Assembly: GCA_000720375.1 (NCBI GenBank)
Contig: JOAA01000080.1
Location: 1 to 8,904, forward strand
Length of the DNA: 8,904 bases
Direction: 5' to 3'
Source: Rhodococcus rhodnii
Lineage (GTDB): Bacteria; Actinomycetota; Actinomycetes; Mycobacteriales; Pseudonocardiaceae
Below the pieces are notes generated by a model. It saw nothing but the letters and a program-made list of their open reading frames with translations, was not told the DNA's origin and did not search any database. Made by a program: the position numbers and the translations under genes. How positions within the stretch are numbered: the stretch's first letter is position 1; each line of letters begins with the position of its first letter. This document shows, one piece after another, positions 1-7,420 of the stretch.

Positions 1-2039
1 AGGGCGCGGCGGGCCTGCTGCTCGCACGCCTGATGCGGGACGATCCAGTGCGGGGAGTCGAACAGGGGCTGGCCGCCAACCAGGGACCAGATCTGGTGCG
101 CGGTGCCGAGCAGCATGGCGGCCCGCTCGCTCTCGCCGGCCGTCCCGGCGATCCAGGCCAGCAGCTCGACGGCCAACACCGAGCCGAGAAGTTCACGGAA
201 GAAGGTGTACTTGATCTGGAGGCTTTCCCGGGCATGGGTGGTGGCCTGTGGCACGTTGCCGCCGGTCCACTCGGCCAAGGCGAGAAAGTAGAGCGTGTAG
301 GCGCGGGCCCAGTGTTCGCCGTGTGTCTCGCCGATCGCCAGGCTCTGCCGGCAGAGCGCGACCGCGTGGACGAGGTCCCCCTGGAAAATGGCCGCCGCGG
401 CCAGCGCGACACGTGCTATGACCACGATGGTGTTCAGCTCGCTGGAGGACTCGAAGAGCGCCAGGGCCTCTTCCAGCAGGGCCTGTGCGCGGGGTAGGTC
501 GAGACTCGCTGTCGCGGCGGATCCCTGGATGATGCATCCCTGGAGGTAGAGGGCGTACGCCAGCATGGTGTCGTCGCCCTGCTGCCTCGCCCAGTCCCGA
601 CACTGGTTCACCATGGCTGCGCCTGTGGGGAGGTCCCCTTGGCAGAGGGCGAGGTTGGCGTTGATCCACAGGGCGGTGGCCCGCGCCCTGCCCGGCTCGG
701 CGTCCTGGGCCAGTGCCCGGTCCAGCCAGTGGCGTCCCTCGGCCAGGAAGCCGCAGCAGAACCAGTAGAAGAACAGGGCCGCGGCCATTCGCAGCCCGGT
801 CTGGGATTCACCGGGGGTGGTCAGGCAGAACTCCAGCGCGGCCTGCAGGTTGGTGTGCTCACCTCGGATGCGGGCGGCGACCTCCCGCTGGGCAGGGCCG
901 AACCACCCGGCCTCACCGCGTTCGGCCAGCCTTAGGTAGTAGTCCCGGTGCCGGCGGCGCAGCACGGCTTCCTGCCCGGCCGCGCGCAGGGTGTCGCGCC
1001 CGTAGTGGCGGAGGGTGTCCAGCTGCCGGTAGCGGGCCGACAGACCGTGGTCTTGGTCCTCTCTGATCAGAATGGACTTGTCGACCAGCCCGGCCACGAG
1101 ATCGAGTACCTGGTCGCGGTTGATGCCGTCCCCGGTACAGACCGTTTCGGCCGCGTCCAGGTCGAACCCGCCGGCGAACACCGACACTCGGGCCCACAGC
1201 TGCTGCTCCGGCGGTGAGCACAGCCCGTAGCTCCAGTCGACCACCGCCCGCAGCGTCTGATGGCGGGCCGGCCCCGCTCGCCAGCCTGCGCGCAGGAGAC
1301 GGAACCGGTCGTCCAGCCGGGCCAGGATCTGTTCCGGTGAGAGTGCCCGCAGTCGCGCCGCGGTCAGCTCGATCGCCAGCGGCAGCCCGTCCAGCCGCCA
1401 ACAGATCCGCGCCAGTGTCGTGCGGTTGTCGGGAGTGACCTCAAAGCCGGGCCGCACCGCCGTCGCGCGCTCCGCGAACAGCCGGATCGCCTCGTTGTGC
1501 AGCAGTTTCCCCGGCGACATCCGCTCCAGGTTCGGCAGTGGCAGGGGCGGCAGCGGGAGAATGTGTTCGCCCAGGACGCGCAGGGCGTGTCGGCTGGTGG
1601 CCAGGATCCGCAGCCCTGGCGCCGCAGGGAGCAGGTCGGTCGCCAGTCCCGCGCACCGGTCCACCAGGTGCTCGCAGTTGTCCAGCACCAGCAGCAGTTG
1701 CTTGTCCCGCAGGTAGCCCACCACGACCTCCCGCGGTGACCGCGCGGACTGATTCCGTAGCCCGACGGTGTCGGCGACCGTCTGCTCCAGCAGTGTCCGG
1801 TCCTGCAGCGCGGCCAGCTCGACCAGCCACACCCCGTCGGCGAACGCGCGTCGCACCCTGGCCGCCACCCGCAGCGCGAGCCGGGTCTTGCCGACACCAC
1901 CGGCACCGGTCAACGTCAGCAGCTGAGTGCTGGACAGCAGCCGCGTGGCCACGGCGATCTCCCTGCGGCGGTCCACGAAACTGGTGACCTCCGCGGGAAG
2001 ATTGCCACCACGCTGTCGTCGCGAGCTGGTGCTCGACAT
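1..2039 (-). CDS. NB-ARC/LuxR-type ATPase transcriptional regulator, C-terminus cut by the window edge
   Basis: The frame is open from ATG at 2039 down to base 1: 679 codons without a stop and with high third-position GC. It is a STAND-type P-loop ATPase of the AfsR/LuxR-ATPase kind, probably a cytoplasmic regulator using nucleotide-dependent switching. Visible parts are an N-terminal [15 protein letters not shown] box (residues 13-27; most relatives have SFVG, so D23 is unusual), Walker A GAGGVGKT (45-52), Walker B LLLVLDN (115-121), the RILATSR sensor (144-150) and GLPLA (218-222). A winged-helix-like segment follows (about 260-325, with [17 protein letters not shown] and [11 protein letters not shown]), then a helical TPR-like solenoid from about residue 340 to the edge. 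No SARP DNA-binding domain precedes the ATPase, so from family knowledge I expect a C-terminal LuxR helix-turn-helix beyond the edge. A start at 2066 is also in frame but lacks a Shine-Dalgarno sequence; at 2039 only a weak GAG precedes. It is divergent from the P-type ATPase cassette. Confidence 0.9.
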   Translation of the reverse strand, partial: MSSTSSRRQRGGNLPAEVTSFVDRRREIAVATRLLSSTQLLTLTGAGGVGKTRLALRVAARVRRAFADGVWLVELAALQDRTLLEQTVADTVGLRNQSARSPREVVVGYLRDKQLLLVLDNCEHLVDRCAGLATDLLPAAPGLRILATSRHALRVLGEHILPLPPLPLPNLERMSPGKLLHNEAIRLFAERATAVRPGFEVTPDNRTTLARICWRLDGLPLAIELTAARLRALSPEQILARLDDRFRLLRAGWRAGPARHQTLRAVVDWSYGLCSPPEQQLWARVSVFAGGFDLDAAETVCTGDGINRDQVLDLVAGLVDKSILIREDQDHGLSARYRQLDTLRHYGRDTLRAAGQEAVLRRRHRDYYLRLAERGEAGWFGPAQREVAARIRGEHTNLQAALEFCLTTPGESQTGLRMAAALFFYWFCCGFLAEGRHWLDRALAQDAEPGRARATALWINANLALCQGDLPTGAAMVNQCRDWARQQGDDTMLAYALYLQGCIIQGSAATASLDLPRAQALLEEALALFESSSELNTIVVIARVALAAAAIFQGDLVHAVALCRQSLAIGETHGEHWARAYTLYFLALAEWTGGNVPQATTHARESLQIKYTFFRELLGSVLAVELLAWIAGTAGESERAAMLLGTAHQIWSLVGGQPLFDSPHWIVPHQACEQQARRA

Positions 2040-2088
2040 CACAGGTCTCACGTTCGTGGGTGTCATCCAGGCCGCGTGCCGGGCACGT

Positions 2089-2142
2089 TCAGCGCGGCCA
2101 CCTGCAATCACGATGCGTACGCTGTGACCTTCCGCAGGGCAC
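2089..2142 (-). CDS. possible 17-aa leader peptide (uORF) ahead of the regulator
   Basis: A GTG at 2142-2140 is preceded by a near-ideal ribosome binding site, GGAGG (complement of 2151-2155), with an 8-base spacer. This is much stronger than anything in front of the regulator itself. The frame encodes [17 protein letters not shown] and stops at 2089, 22-50 bases before the possible regulator starts, in a different frame. The regulator frame itself is closed by TAG at 2144-2142. It could be a leader peptide that controls translation or transcription of the regulator, or chance. No family is recognised. Confidence 0.3.
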   Translation of the reverse strand: MPCGRSQRTHRDCRWPR

Positions 2143-2233
2143 TACACACACCTCCACAGAAGAAGACGCGGGGCAGCGACAAAACCGTGGGATCAAGAAT
2201 GCGGCAGCAGCTCAGCATGGTGGAACGGCGGAA

Positions 2234-2265
2234 GTAGACGCAGTCTCGTCAATGACCATTAAACG
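2234..2265 (+). repeat. direct repeat copy 1 containing the dyad TAGACG-N6-CGTCAA
   Basis: This 32-base unit matches 2445-2476 at 24 of 32 positions, with the longest shared run CTCGTCAATG. Inside it, 2235-2252 forms TAGACG-cagtct-CGTCAA, an inverted repeat with one mismatch relative to copy 2. It is probably a lower-affinity operator for the dimeric regulator that would bind copy 2 (inference). Confidence 0.6.
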
Positions 2266-2331
2266 TCAGAAAACAGTGAGCCTTGCCGTGGCACCGGTAG
2301 GTGATGCTGGACAGCCGTGACTCGGATAGCT

Positions 2332-2351
2332 GATGACACCAAACCGTCATC
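2332..2351. promoter_or_regulatory. dyad GATGAC-N8-GTCATC
   Basis: Perfect 6-bp arms at 2332-2337 and 2346-2351 are separated by 8 bases. The right arm begins a 12-base sequence, GTCATCCAGGCC, that also occurs at 2062-2073 over the alternative start of the divergent regulator. It may be an operator or a small hairpin; no regulator is assigned. Confidence 0.35.
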
Positions 2352-2406
2352 CAGGCCACCTGTGGCGCAGAGGGCAATGCAAGAACTCCCCTCCACAACA
2401 TCCCCG

Positions 2407-2419
2407 ATATTGTCAATAT
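2407..2419. promoter_or_regulatory. palindrome ATATTGTCAATAT
   Basis: Perfect 6-bp arms flank a central T. It is strikingly AT-rich for this genome and overlaps the -35-like box TTGTCA (2410-2415). Size and placement suit an operator. ArsR- and MerR-type metal sensors often use AT-rich dyads near transporter promoters, but that link is only a suggestion. Confidence 0.4.
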
Positions 2420-2438
2420 TTCAACCAATCGAGAGAAT
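2410..2438 (+). promoter_or_regulatory. candidate distal promoter of the P-type ATPase cassette
   Basis: TTGTCA (2410-2415, 5 of 6 to the sigma-70 consensus) and GAGAAT (2433-2438, 4 of 6) are separated by 17 bases. The start point would fall near 2445, exactly where the perfect operator dyad begins, leaving a leader of about 160 bases. Found by eye only. Confidence 0.35.
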
Positions 2439-2444
2439 GGCCGG

Positions 2445-2476
2445 GTTGACGCAAACTCGTCAATGGCACTTAGGCG
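2445..2476 (+). promoter_or_regulatory. direct repeat copy 2 with a perfect operator dyad TTGACG-N6-CGTCAA
   Basis: Bases 2446-2463 read TTGACG-caaact-CGTCAA, a perfect 6-bp inverted repeat with a 6-base spacer, i.e. an 18-bp site typical in size for a dimeric helix-turn-helix repressor. Copy 1 lies 211 bases upstream in the same orientation. The site would sit at the start point of the candidate promoter at 2410-2438, a position suited to repression. The binding protein is unknown. Confidence 0.55.
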
Positions 2477-2542
2477 CCAATAGTGGACCCAGCGCCTTCA
2501 CGCCGCCGAATTGTGCGACCCTTCGCCTCTTTTTGAGATTGC

Positions 2543-2571
2543 TTCACTTGATGTTTCCGATCTCGTAACAT
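2543..2571 (+). promoter_or_regulatory. candidate proximal promoter of the P-type ATPase cassette
   Basis: TTCACT (2543-2548) and TAACAT (2566-2571), each 4 of 6 to consensus, are spaced by 17 bases. Transcription would start near 2578, about 30 bases before the ATG at 2608. It is weaker in sequence than the distal candidate but better placed. Confidence 0.35.
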
Positions 2572-2607
2572 GGTGTCGTTTTAGGAATTCGTGGTCAGGG
2601 AGGGCCG

Positions 2608-2991
2608 ATGGTCGACAACGGCTCAGCGACGAAGCATGGTGCGCGCACCGCGACGGTCAACCTGCCGTTCGTCACGGCTCAGTTTCATGCGCCGGAGTTG
2701 CATTTGCCGCATGTGCGTGTGCCGGACCGGCAGGAGATCGGTGCCGCGTTGCGAACCGTGGGGTCGTACCTGCCGTCTCCTCGCAAGACGGTGTACTACG
2801 GGGGCCTCGCTCTGATGGCTGCGTTGGAGCTGATCGACTGGCCGGTGGCAGCCGCCGTCGCTGTCGGTACCGCAGTGGCCGGGAGCGGCCAGGCACGCGA
2901 GAGCTCGCGCCAGGAGGCTACACAACAGCGCCAACCTGCAGATGGTCCGGCAACTCCACCACGCGGTCGCAGGCCGAAAAGCAGTAGCTGA
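2608..2991 (+). CDS. small membrane protein (127 aa), first gene of the P-type ATPase cassette
   Basis: ATG at 2608 follows AGGGAGGG (2597-2604), a good ribosome binding site with a short spacer. The N-terminal 60 residues are polar with repeated LP/VP turns (VNLPFVTAQFHAPELHLP, then VRVPDRQEIG). A hydrophobic stretch, residues 62-93 (YYGGLALMAALELIDWPVAAAVAVGTAVA), can form one long or two short membrane helices around an acidic-aromatic ELIDWP turn. The tail (94-127) is rich in Arg, Gln and Ser and probably cytoplasmic. From memory, short proteins with this YYGGLALMA...IDWPVA signature occur beside CtpI-type pumps in actinomycetes; I cannot verify that here. It ends 8 bases before the ATPase start, so the two are surely cotranscribed. 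An accessory or regulatory subunit of the pump is the likely role; no biochemical function is known to me. Confidence 0.85.
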   Translation: MVDNGSATKHGARTATVNLPFVTAQFHAPELHLPHVRVPDRQEIGAALRTVGSYLPSPRKTVYYGGLALMAALELIDWPVAAAVAVGTAVAGSGQARESSRQEATQQRQPADGPATPPRGRRPKSSS

Positions 2992-2999
2992 ACCCGAGA

Positions 3000-5900
3000 A
3001 TGCGCTTGCCGAGCCCGCTTGGCCTGGTCGTGAAAGCGGCTTGGCCGGTTGTGGCGGCGCTTCGCGAGGTCGCCACGCCGGACACCGGTCGCCGGGTGTG
3101 GACGTCGGGCGATCGTCCGCGGAGTCGCACGCACATCGAGGTCCGTGGTGTGCATCGGCCAGACGCCGAGGACGCCATCGCGGATTTGCTGGGGACGCTG
3201 TCCGCGGTGGACGGAGTATGGGACGCGGAGCTTAACGCGGTCCTGGGCCGGGTCGTGGTCAGCCATGATCCGGCAGTCGTCTCGGGCGTCGAGCTTGTCC
3301 GCGTCGTGGCCGGGATAGAGCGTGCGTGGGAGTTGGACCGGCATGAGCAGGCCGCGGCCAGCGCCGCGCACCCGGCGAACTCCGCCCCCCACGTACGCGA
3401 GCTGATCGCGATCACGACCCAACTGGTGGGCCTCGGCTTCGCGGTCGTTGGCAAGGTACTGCCGGTACGCGCGGTTTCGCCGGTTGCGTCTGCGCTTCTG
3501 TCTCTTGTGGACTCTTCGCCGCGGATACGGGTGGAGGCCGAGTCCAGGCTCGGCCGCCCGGTCACCGATGCGGTACTGGTGATCGGGGGCGCGGTGGGCC
3601 AGGCACTGGCTCAGCAGCCGATCGGGTTGCTGATCGACCTCGGCTACAGGTTCTGCCTGAACCGGGAAGTGAACGCCAGGCGGCAGGCCTGGCAACGATG
3701 GGAACGCACAACAGCGGACCGGCTCTCCGCACATCGGGCCGAGCCCGTGCAGTGCCCGCCCCGAGCTTGCCCGGTGCCCAGCGGCCCAGTTGAACAGGTC
3801 GCGAACACCGCGAGCGTGCTCGCGTTGGCCGGCTATGGCGGGGTCCTGGCGACCACCCGGAATTCCCGGCGTGCGTTGGCGATGCTGCTCGCTGGGACGC
3901 CGCGTGCCGCGAAAGTAGGCCGCGAGGCATTCGCCGCGCAGCTCGATGTCGATCTGTCGAAGGCGGGAAACCTGGTATTCGAGCCGGATGCCTTGCGGCG
4001 GCTGGATCGTGTGGACACGGTGGTGCTCGACGCCTCGATGCTCGTGTCCGGACGGCACGTGGTGGACGACCGCGTTGTCCCGATCGACGAGGCAGTCGAT
4101 TCGGCCGAGATCCTGCTGCGGGCGCATGACTTGGTCGACCCTTGGTGGCCGAGGGCCCGTCACGAACGCGGCGGCTGGGCCGTGGTTCCCGTCGACCAGG
4201 TGGAGACATCTCTGCCCGGCTACTCCCGGCGCGCCGCGCGTGACGCGATCGCTGTGTTACGTGACGGCAAGCCCGTGGGCGTGGTCCACGTCGTCGCGGA
4301 GACCGATCCGTTCGCCGAGGCTGTCGTCGAAGCGGCCCGCCACGCCGGGACGCCCGTCCTCGCCGGGGCTAGCCGCAGGCTCGCGGCCCAGCTACGAGTG
4401 GACCGTGTCCTGCCCGGTGACCGGCGGTTGCTCGACACAGTGCGAAAGCTGCAGGCCGATGGGCATATTGTCGCCGTGGCATCCACCCGCCGCCGCGACG
4501 CGCTGGCCGGTGCCGACGTCGGGATCGGTGTGATCGAGGATGTGGGCACGATGCCATGGGGTGCGCACGTTGTATGCCCCGACCTCGCGCGCGCATGCGT
4601 ATTGCTGGAGTCGGTACCTGTCGCTCGCCGGGTCAGCCGACAGTGCGCCACGATGGCCGTCGCCGGTTCCTCTGTGGGCGCGCTGCTCGGCGCGCTGGGT
4701 CCGGCTCGCTCGGCGCCACTACGCGCCGGTTTCCCCGTTCAGCTTGCTGCGTTGTTCGCGCTCGGTGTGGGGACGTGGTTGGGCACGGCACCAGGGCGCC
4801 TCCCCGGCCCGACGTCGGCGGACCGCACTCCGTGGCATGCGATGTCACGGAGCTCGGTCCTGGCGCGCTTGGCGAGCACGCGGGACGGTCTGGACGAGGC
4901 CGAACATGAGCGCCGGCAACGTGTCCAGCACGCCGAGACCCAGCCGGCCGAAGTCGGGCTGGCAAGGGCCTCGGTGGACGAGCTGGCGAGCCCGCTCACC
5001 CCGGCGCTCGCGGTCGGCGCCGGCGTGTCCGCCAGCCTTGGCTCCATTATGGACGCGGTGATGATCGTCGGCGTGCTCGGCCTGAACGCGTTGATCGGCG
5101 GTGTGCAGCGGCTCGGCACCAACCGCGAGCTGGGCCGGTTGGTGGAGACCAGCGCGCTGCGGGTGCGGGTTCGGCGCGGTGGGACCAAGCGGGTCGAGCG
5201 CGCCGACGACCTGGTGCCCGGTGACGTGATCGAGCTGCACGCCGGCGACGCTGTGCCCGCCGACTGCCGGGTGCTGGAGGCTACCGCGCTCGAGGTCGAT
5301 GAGTCGAGTCTGACCGGTGAATCTCAACCGGTGATCAAGACAGCCCGGGCGACTGCGGCCCCGGCGGTCGCCGACCGGCTGTCGATGCTGTATCAGAACA
5401 CGGTCATCGCGGCCGGGCGGGCGGTGGGCGTGGTCGTCGCCACCGGCGAGCGCACCGAGATCGGACGTACCACCCGGACCACCGGTGAGGCGGCCGCCGA
5501 GACCGGAGTCGCGGCGAGGCTTCATGCGTTGACCAGAATCACGCTGCCGGTGACCCTCGGCGCCAGCGCGGTGCTGATGATCTCCGACCTCGTGCGCGGG
5601 CGGGGAATCAGCCAGGCGCTGGGTCGTGCCGTCGGGCTCTCGGTCGCCGCAGTGCCCGAAGGACTGCCGTTCGTGGCGACCGTGGCCGAACTCGCGTCCG
5701 CCCGGCGCCTGTCCCGTCGCGGTGTGCTGGCCCGCAACCCGTCGACGATCGAGGCTCTCGCACGGATCGACGTACTCTGCTTCGACAAGACCGGGACTCT
5801 CACCGAGGGACGCATCACACTGCGGCTGGTGTCCGACGGCCGCAATGAACGGTCCGTCTCGGATCTCACGCCGTCGCTTCGCGAGACGCTCACTGTCGGG

Positions 5901-7409
5901 GTCCGCGCGAGCCCGTGGCACGAACGTGACCATCCGCTGCCCCACCCAACCGATCGGGCCGTGCTGGACGGTGCCGCCGCGCTCGCGATCGCCCCCGGCG
6001 ACGGGCTGGGCGGCGTGGAATGGGTCGACGAGCTGCGCTTCGAGCCGTCCCGTGGTTATCACGCCGTGCTGGCCCGAAGTCCCCACAGCATGCTGGTGAG
6101 CGTCAAGGGCGCACCGGAGGTCGTACTCGCCCGCTGTGCCCAGTGGCGGCGGCCAGGCGGGCCCGTCCCGTTCGACGCCGCCTCGCGCCGTGAGGTGGAC
6201 GCGGCGATCGACCGGTTGGCGCGCAAGGGTTATCGGGTTCTCGCGGTCGCGGAACGCGCTGTTTCCGGTAGGGCGGAGCTCGACGATTCCCGCGTCGACG
6301 GACTCGATTTCTGTGGCCTGCTCGCCCTCGCGGATCCGGTCCGGCCCACCGCGGCGGACGCAGTGAGCACATTGCGCCGCGCCGGCGTCGATATCGTCAT
6401 GATCACCGGCGACCACCCGAGCACCGCGGAAGCCATCGCGGCCGAACTCGGTGTGCTGGACGGAAGATTGATGACCGGCGCCGAGTTGGACGCCGTCAAC
6501 GACGACGAACTCGCCGACCGCGTACGAGGAACCACGGTCTTCGCGCGGGTCAGTCCCGCGCAGAAGGCCCGGATCGTGCGCTACCTCCGCCGCGCCGACC
6601 GAGTCGTCGCGATGACCGGAGACGGCGCCAACGATGTGCCCGCCATCCGCCTGGCCCATGTGGGGATCGCACTCGGCTCTCAGGCGACCCCCGCCGCGCG
6701 CCAGGCAGCAGACCTCGTCGTGACGGATGACCGGATCGAGACCATCACCGACGCGATCGTCGAAGGCAGGGCAATGTGGACCTCGGTGCGCGACGCGCTG
6801 TCGATCCTGCTCGGCGGAAACCTCGGCGAGATCGCGTTCACCCTGGCCGCCGGCCTGCTCAGCACCCGGGACGCACTGAACGCACGCCAACTGTTGCTGA
6901 TCAATCTGCTCACCGACGTCCTGCCGGCGATGGCGATCGCGGTGCGCCCACCGCCCCGAGTGACACCCGAATCGCTCCTCGCCGAAGGCCCCGAAGCCTC
7001 ACTCGGCACGACCCTCAACCGCGCCATCGCCACCCGGGCCGCCACCACCTCGGCGGCCGCGATCACCGGCTGGCTGCTCGCCCGGCCGGTCAGCACCCCG
7101 GCACAAGCCAGCACGACCGGGCTGGTAGCACTGGTCGGCGCGCAACTCGGACAGACCATCGCCGTGCGCGGGCGAACGACACTGGTCGTCGCGGCCGCAG
7201 CGGGCTCGCTGGCGATGCTGGCCGTCATTGTGCAGGTTCCCGGATTGAGCCAGTTCTTCGGCTGCCGACCGCTGCTGCCGCACCAGTGGGGCATCGCCCT
7301 CGCCGCGGCCACTGCGGCCACCGCAGTCGAATTCCTCGGCCGGGCATGGAAGCCCCCCTCAGTTCACCAAACCGTCACCCCACGTCCCACTCGGAACGTA
7401 CCCGCGTGA
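3000..7409 (+). CDS. ctpI: giant cation-transporting P-type ATPase, CtpI type, with a decayed N-terminal ATPase half
   Basis: 1469 aa, an ATP-driven cation pump of the plasma membrane; mycobacterial CtpI is of similar great length. The C-terminal half has every catalytic motif: TGES (772-775, A domain), PEGLP (886-890, M4), DKTGTLT with phospho-Asp D929, nucleotide-site KGAPE (1036-1040), TGDH (1136-1139) and MTGDGAND (1205-1212). M5 has NLGE (1274-1277) and M6 NLLTD (1302-1306); with VAAVPE (882-887) these match the SERCA/PMR1 site II ligands, so Ca2+ or Mn2+ is the best guess. There is no CPC/SPC motif of heavy-metal pumps. Residues 43-108 resemble an HMA fold without CxxC. Residues about 135-580 look like a second, degenerate P-type ATPase (D344 in VVLDASMLVSG; AGAS 455-458; ADVGIGV 505-511). 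The start at 3000 has a weak GAG but fits the 8-base gap to the upstream gene. Substrate is not proven. Confidence 0.92.
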   Translation: MRLPSPLGLVVKAAWPVVAALREVATPDTGRRVWTSGDRPRSRTHIEVRGVHRPDAEDAIADLLGTLSAVDGVWDAELNAVLGRVVVSHDPAVVSGVELVRVVAGIERAWELDRHEQAAASAAHPANSAPHVRELIAITTQLVGLGFAVVGKVLPVRAVSPVASALLSLVDSSPRIRVEAESRLGRPVTDAVLVIGGAVGQALAQQPIGLLIDLGYRFCLNREVNARRQAWQRWERTTADRLSAHRAEPVQCPPRACPVPSGPVEQVANTASVLALAGYGGVLATTRNSRRALAMLLAGTPRAAKVGREAFAAQLDVDLSKAGNLVFEPDALRRLDRVDTVVLDASMLVSGRHVVDDRVVPIDEAVDSAEILLRAHDLVDPWWPRARHERGGWAVVPVDQVETSLPGYSRRAARDAIAVLRDGKPVGVVHVVAETDPFAEAVVEAARHAGTPVLAGASRRLAAQLRVDRVLPGDRRLLDTVRKLQADGHIVAVASTRRRDALAGADVGIGVIEDVGTMPWGAHVVCPDLARACVLLESVPVARRVSRQCATMAVAGSSVGALLGALGPARSAPLRAGFPVQLAALFALGVGTWLGTAPGRLPGPTSADRTPWHAMSRSSVLARLASTRDGLDEAEHERRQRVQHAETQPAEVGLARASVDELASPLTPALAVGAGVSASLGSIMDAVMIVGVLGLNALIGGVQRLGTNRELGRLVETSALRVRVRRGGTKRVERADDLVPGDVIELHAGDAVPADCRVLEATALEVDESSLTGESQPVIKTARATAAPAVADRLSMLYQNTVIAAGRAVGVVVATGERTEIGRTTRTTGEAAAETGVAARLHALTRITLPVTLGASAVLMISDLVRGRGISQALGRAVGLSVAAVPEGLPFVATVAELASARRLSRRGVLARNPSTIEALARIDVLCFDKTGTLTEGRITLRLVSDGRNERSVSDLTPSLRETLTVGVRASPWHERDHPLPHPTDRAVLDGAAALAIAPGDGLGGVEWVDELRFEPSRGYHAVLARSPHSMLVSVKGAPEVVLARCAQWRRPGGPVPFDAASRREVDAAIDRLARKGYRVLAVAERAVSGRAELDDSRVDGLDFCGLLALADPVRPTAADAVSTLRRAGVDIVMITGDHPSTAEAIAAELGVLDGRLMTGAELDAVNDDELADRVRGTTVFARVSPAQKARIVRYLRRADRVVAMTGDGANDVPAIRLAHVGIALGSQATPAARQAADLVVTDDRIETITDAIVEGRAMWTSVRDALSILLGGNLGEIAFTLAAGLLSTRDALNARQLLLINLLTDVLPAMAIAVRPPPRVTPESLLAEGPEASLGTTLNRAIATRAATTSAAAITGWLLARPVSTPAQASTTGLVALVGAQLGQTIAVRGRTTLVVAAAAGSLAMLAVIVQVPGLSQFFGCRPLLPHQWGIALAAATAATAVEFLGRAWKPPSVHQTVTPRPTRNVPA

Positions 7410-7420
7410 GGCACAGTGCC

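Larger units (their letters stand above)
2040..2607. other. divergent intergenic region with clustered dyad elements
   Basis: These 568 bases separate the minus-strand regulator from the plus-strand P-type ATPase cassette. I find no convincing ORF other than the tiny leader on the minus strand. The part from about 2240 to 2580 is visibly AT-richer than its flanks and contains the repeats, palindromes and promoter-like boxes listed separately. I could not identify a good sigma-70 type promoter for the regulator on the minus strand. Confidence 0.7.

Noticed and set aside
913..1906. Several minus- and plus-strand frames over the regulator (for example 1364-1906 and 913-1401)
   Set aside because: They are other frames of the regulator gene; only the frame starting at 2039 gives Walker A, Walker B and GLPLA without interruption to the edge.
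2796..4163. 455-codon minus-strand open frame overlapping the start of the pump
   Set aside because: Antisense shadow of the pump and of the 127-aa gene, with Arg/His-rich low-information sequence and no recognisable domain.
4845..6890. Long 681-codon open frame on the minus strand inside the pump gene
   Set aside because: It lies antisense to the fully motif-bearing ATPase half; its residue content (Gly, Arg, His, Asp rich, no domains) is what a high-GC antisense frame gives.
3000..7409. Reading the pump as a P1B heavy-metal exporter because of its HMA-like N-terminus
   Set aside because: No CxxC and no CPC/SPC motif; M4 has PEGLP and M6 NLLTD, which are features of P2-type pumps.
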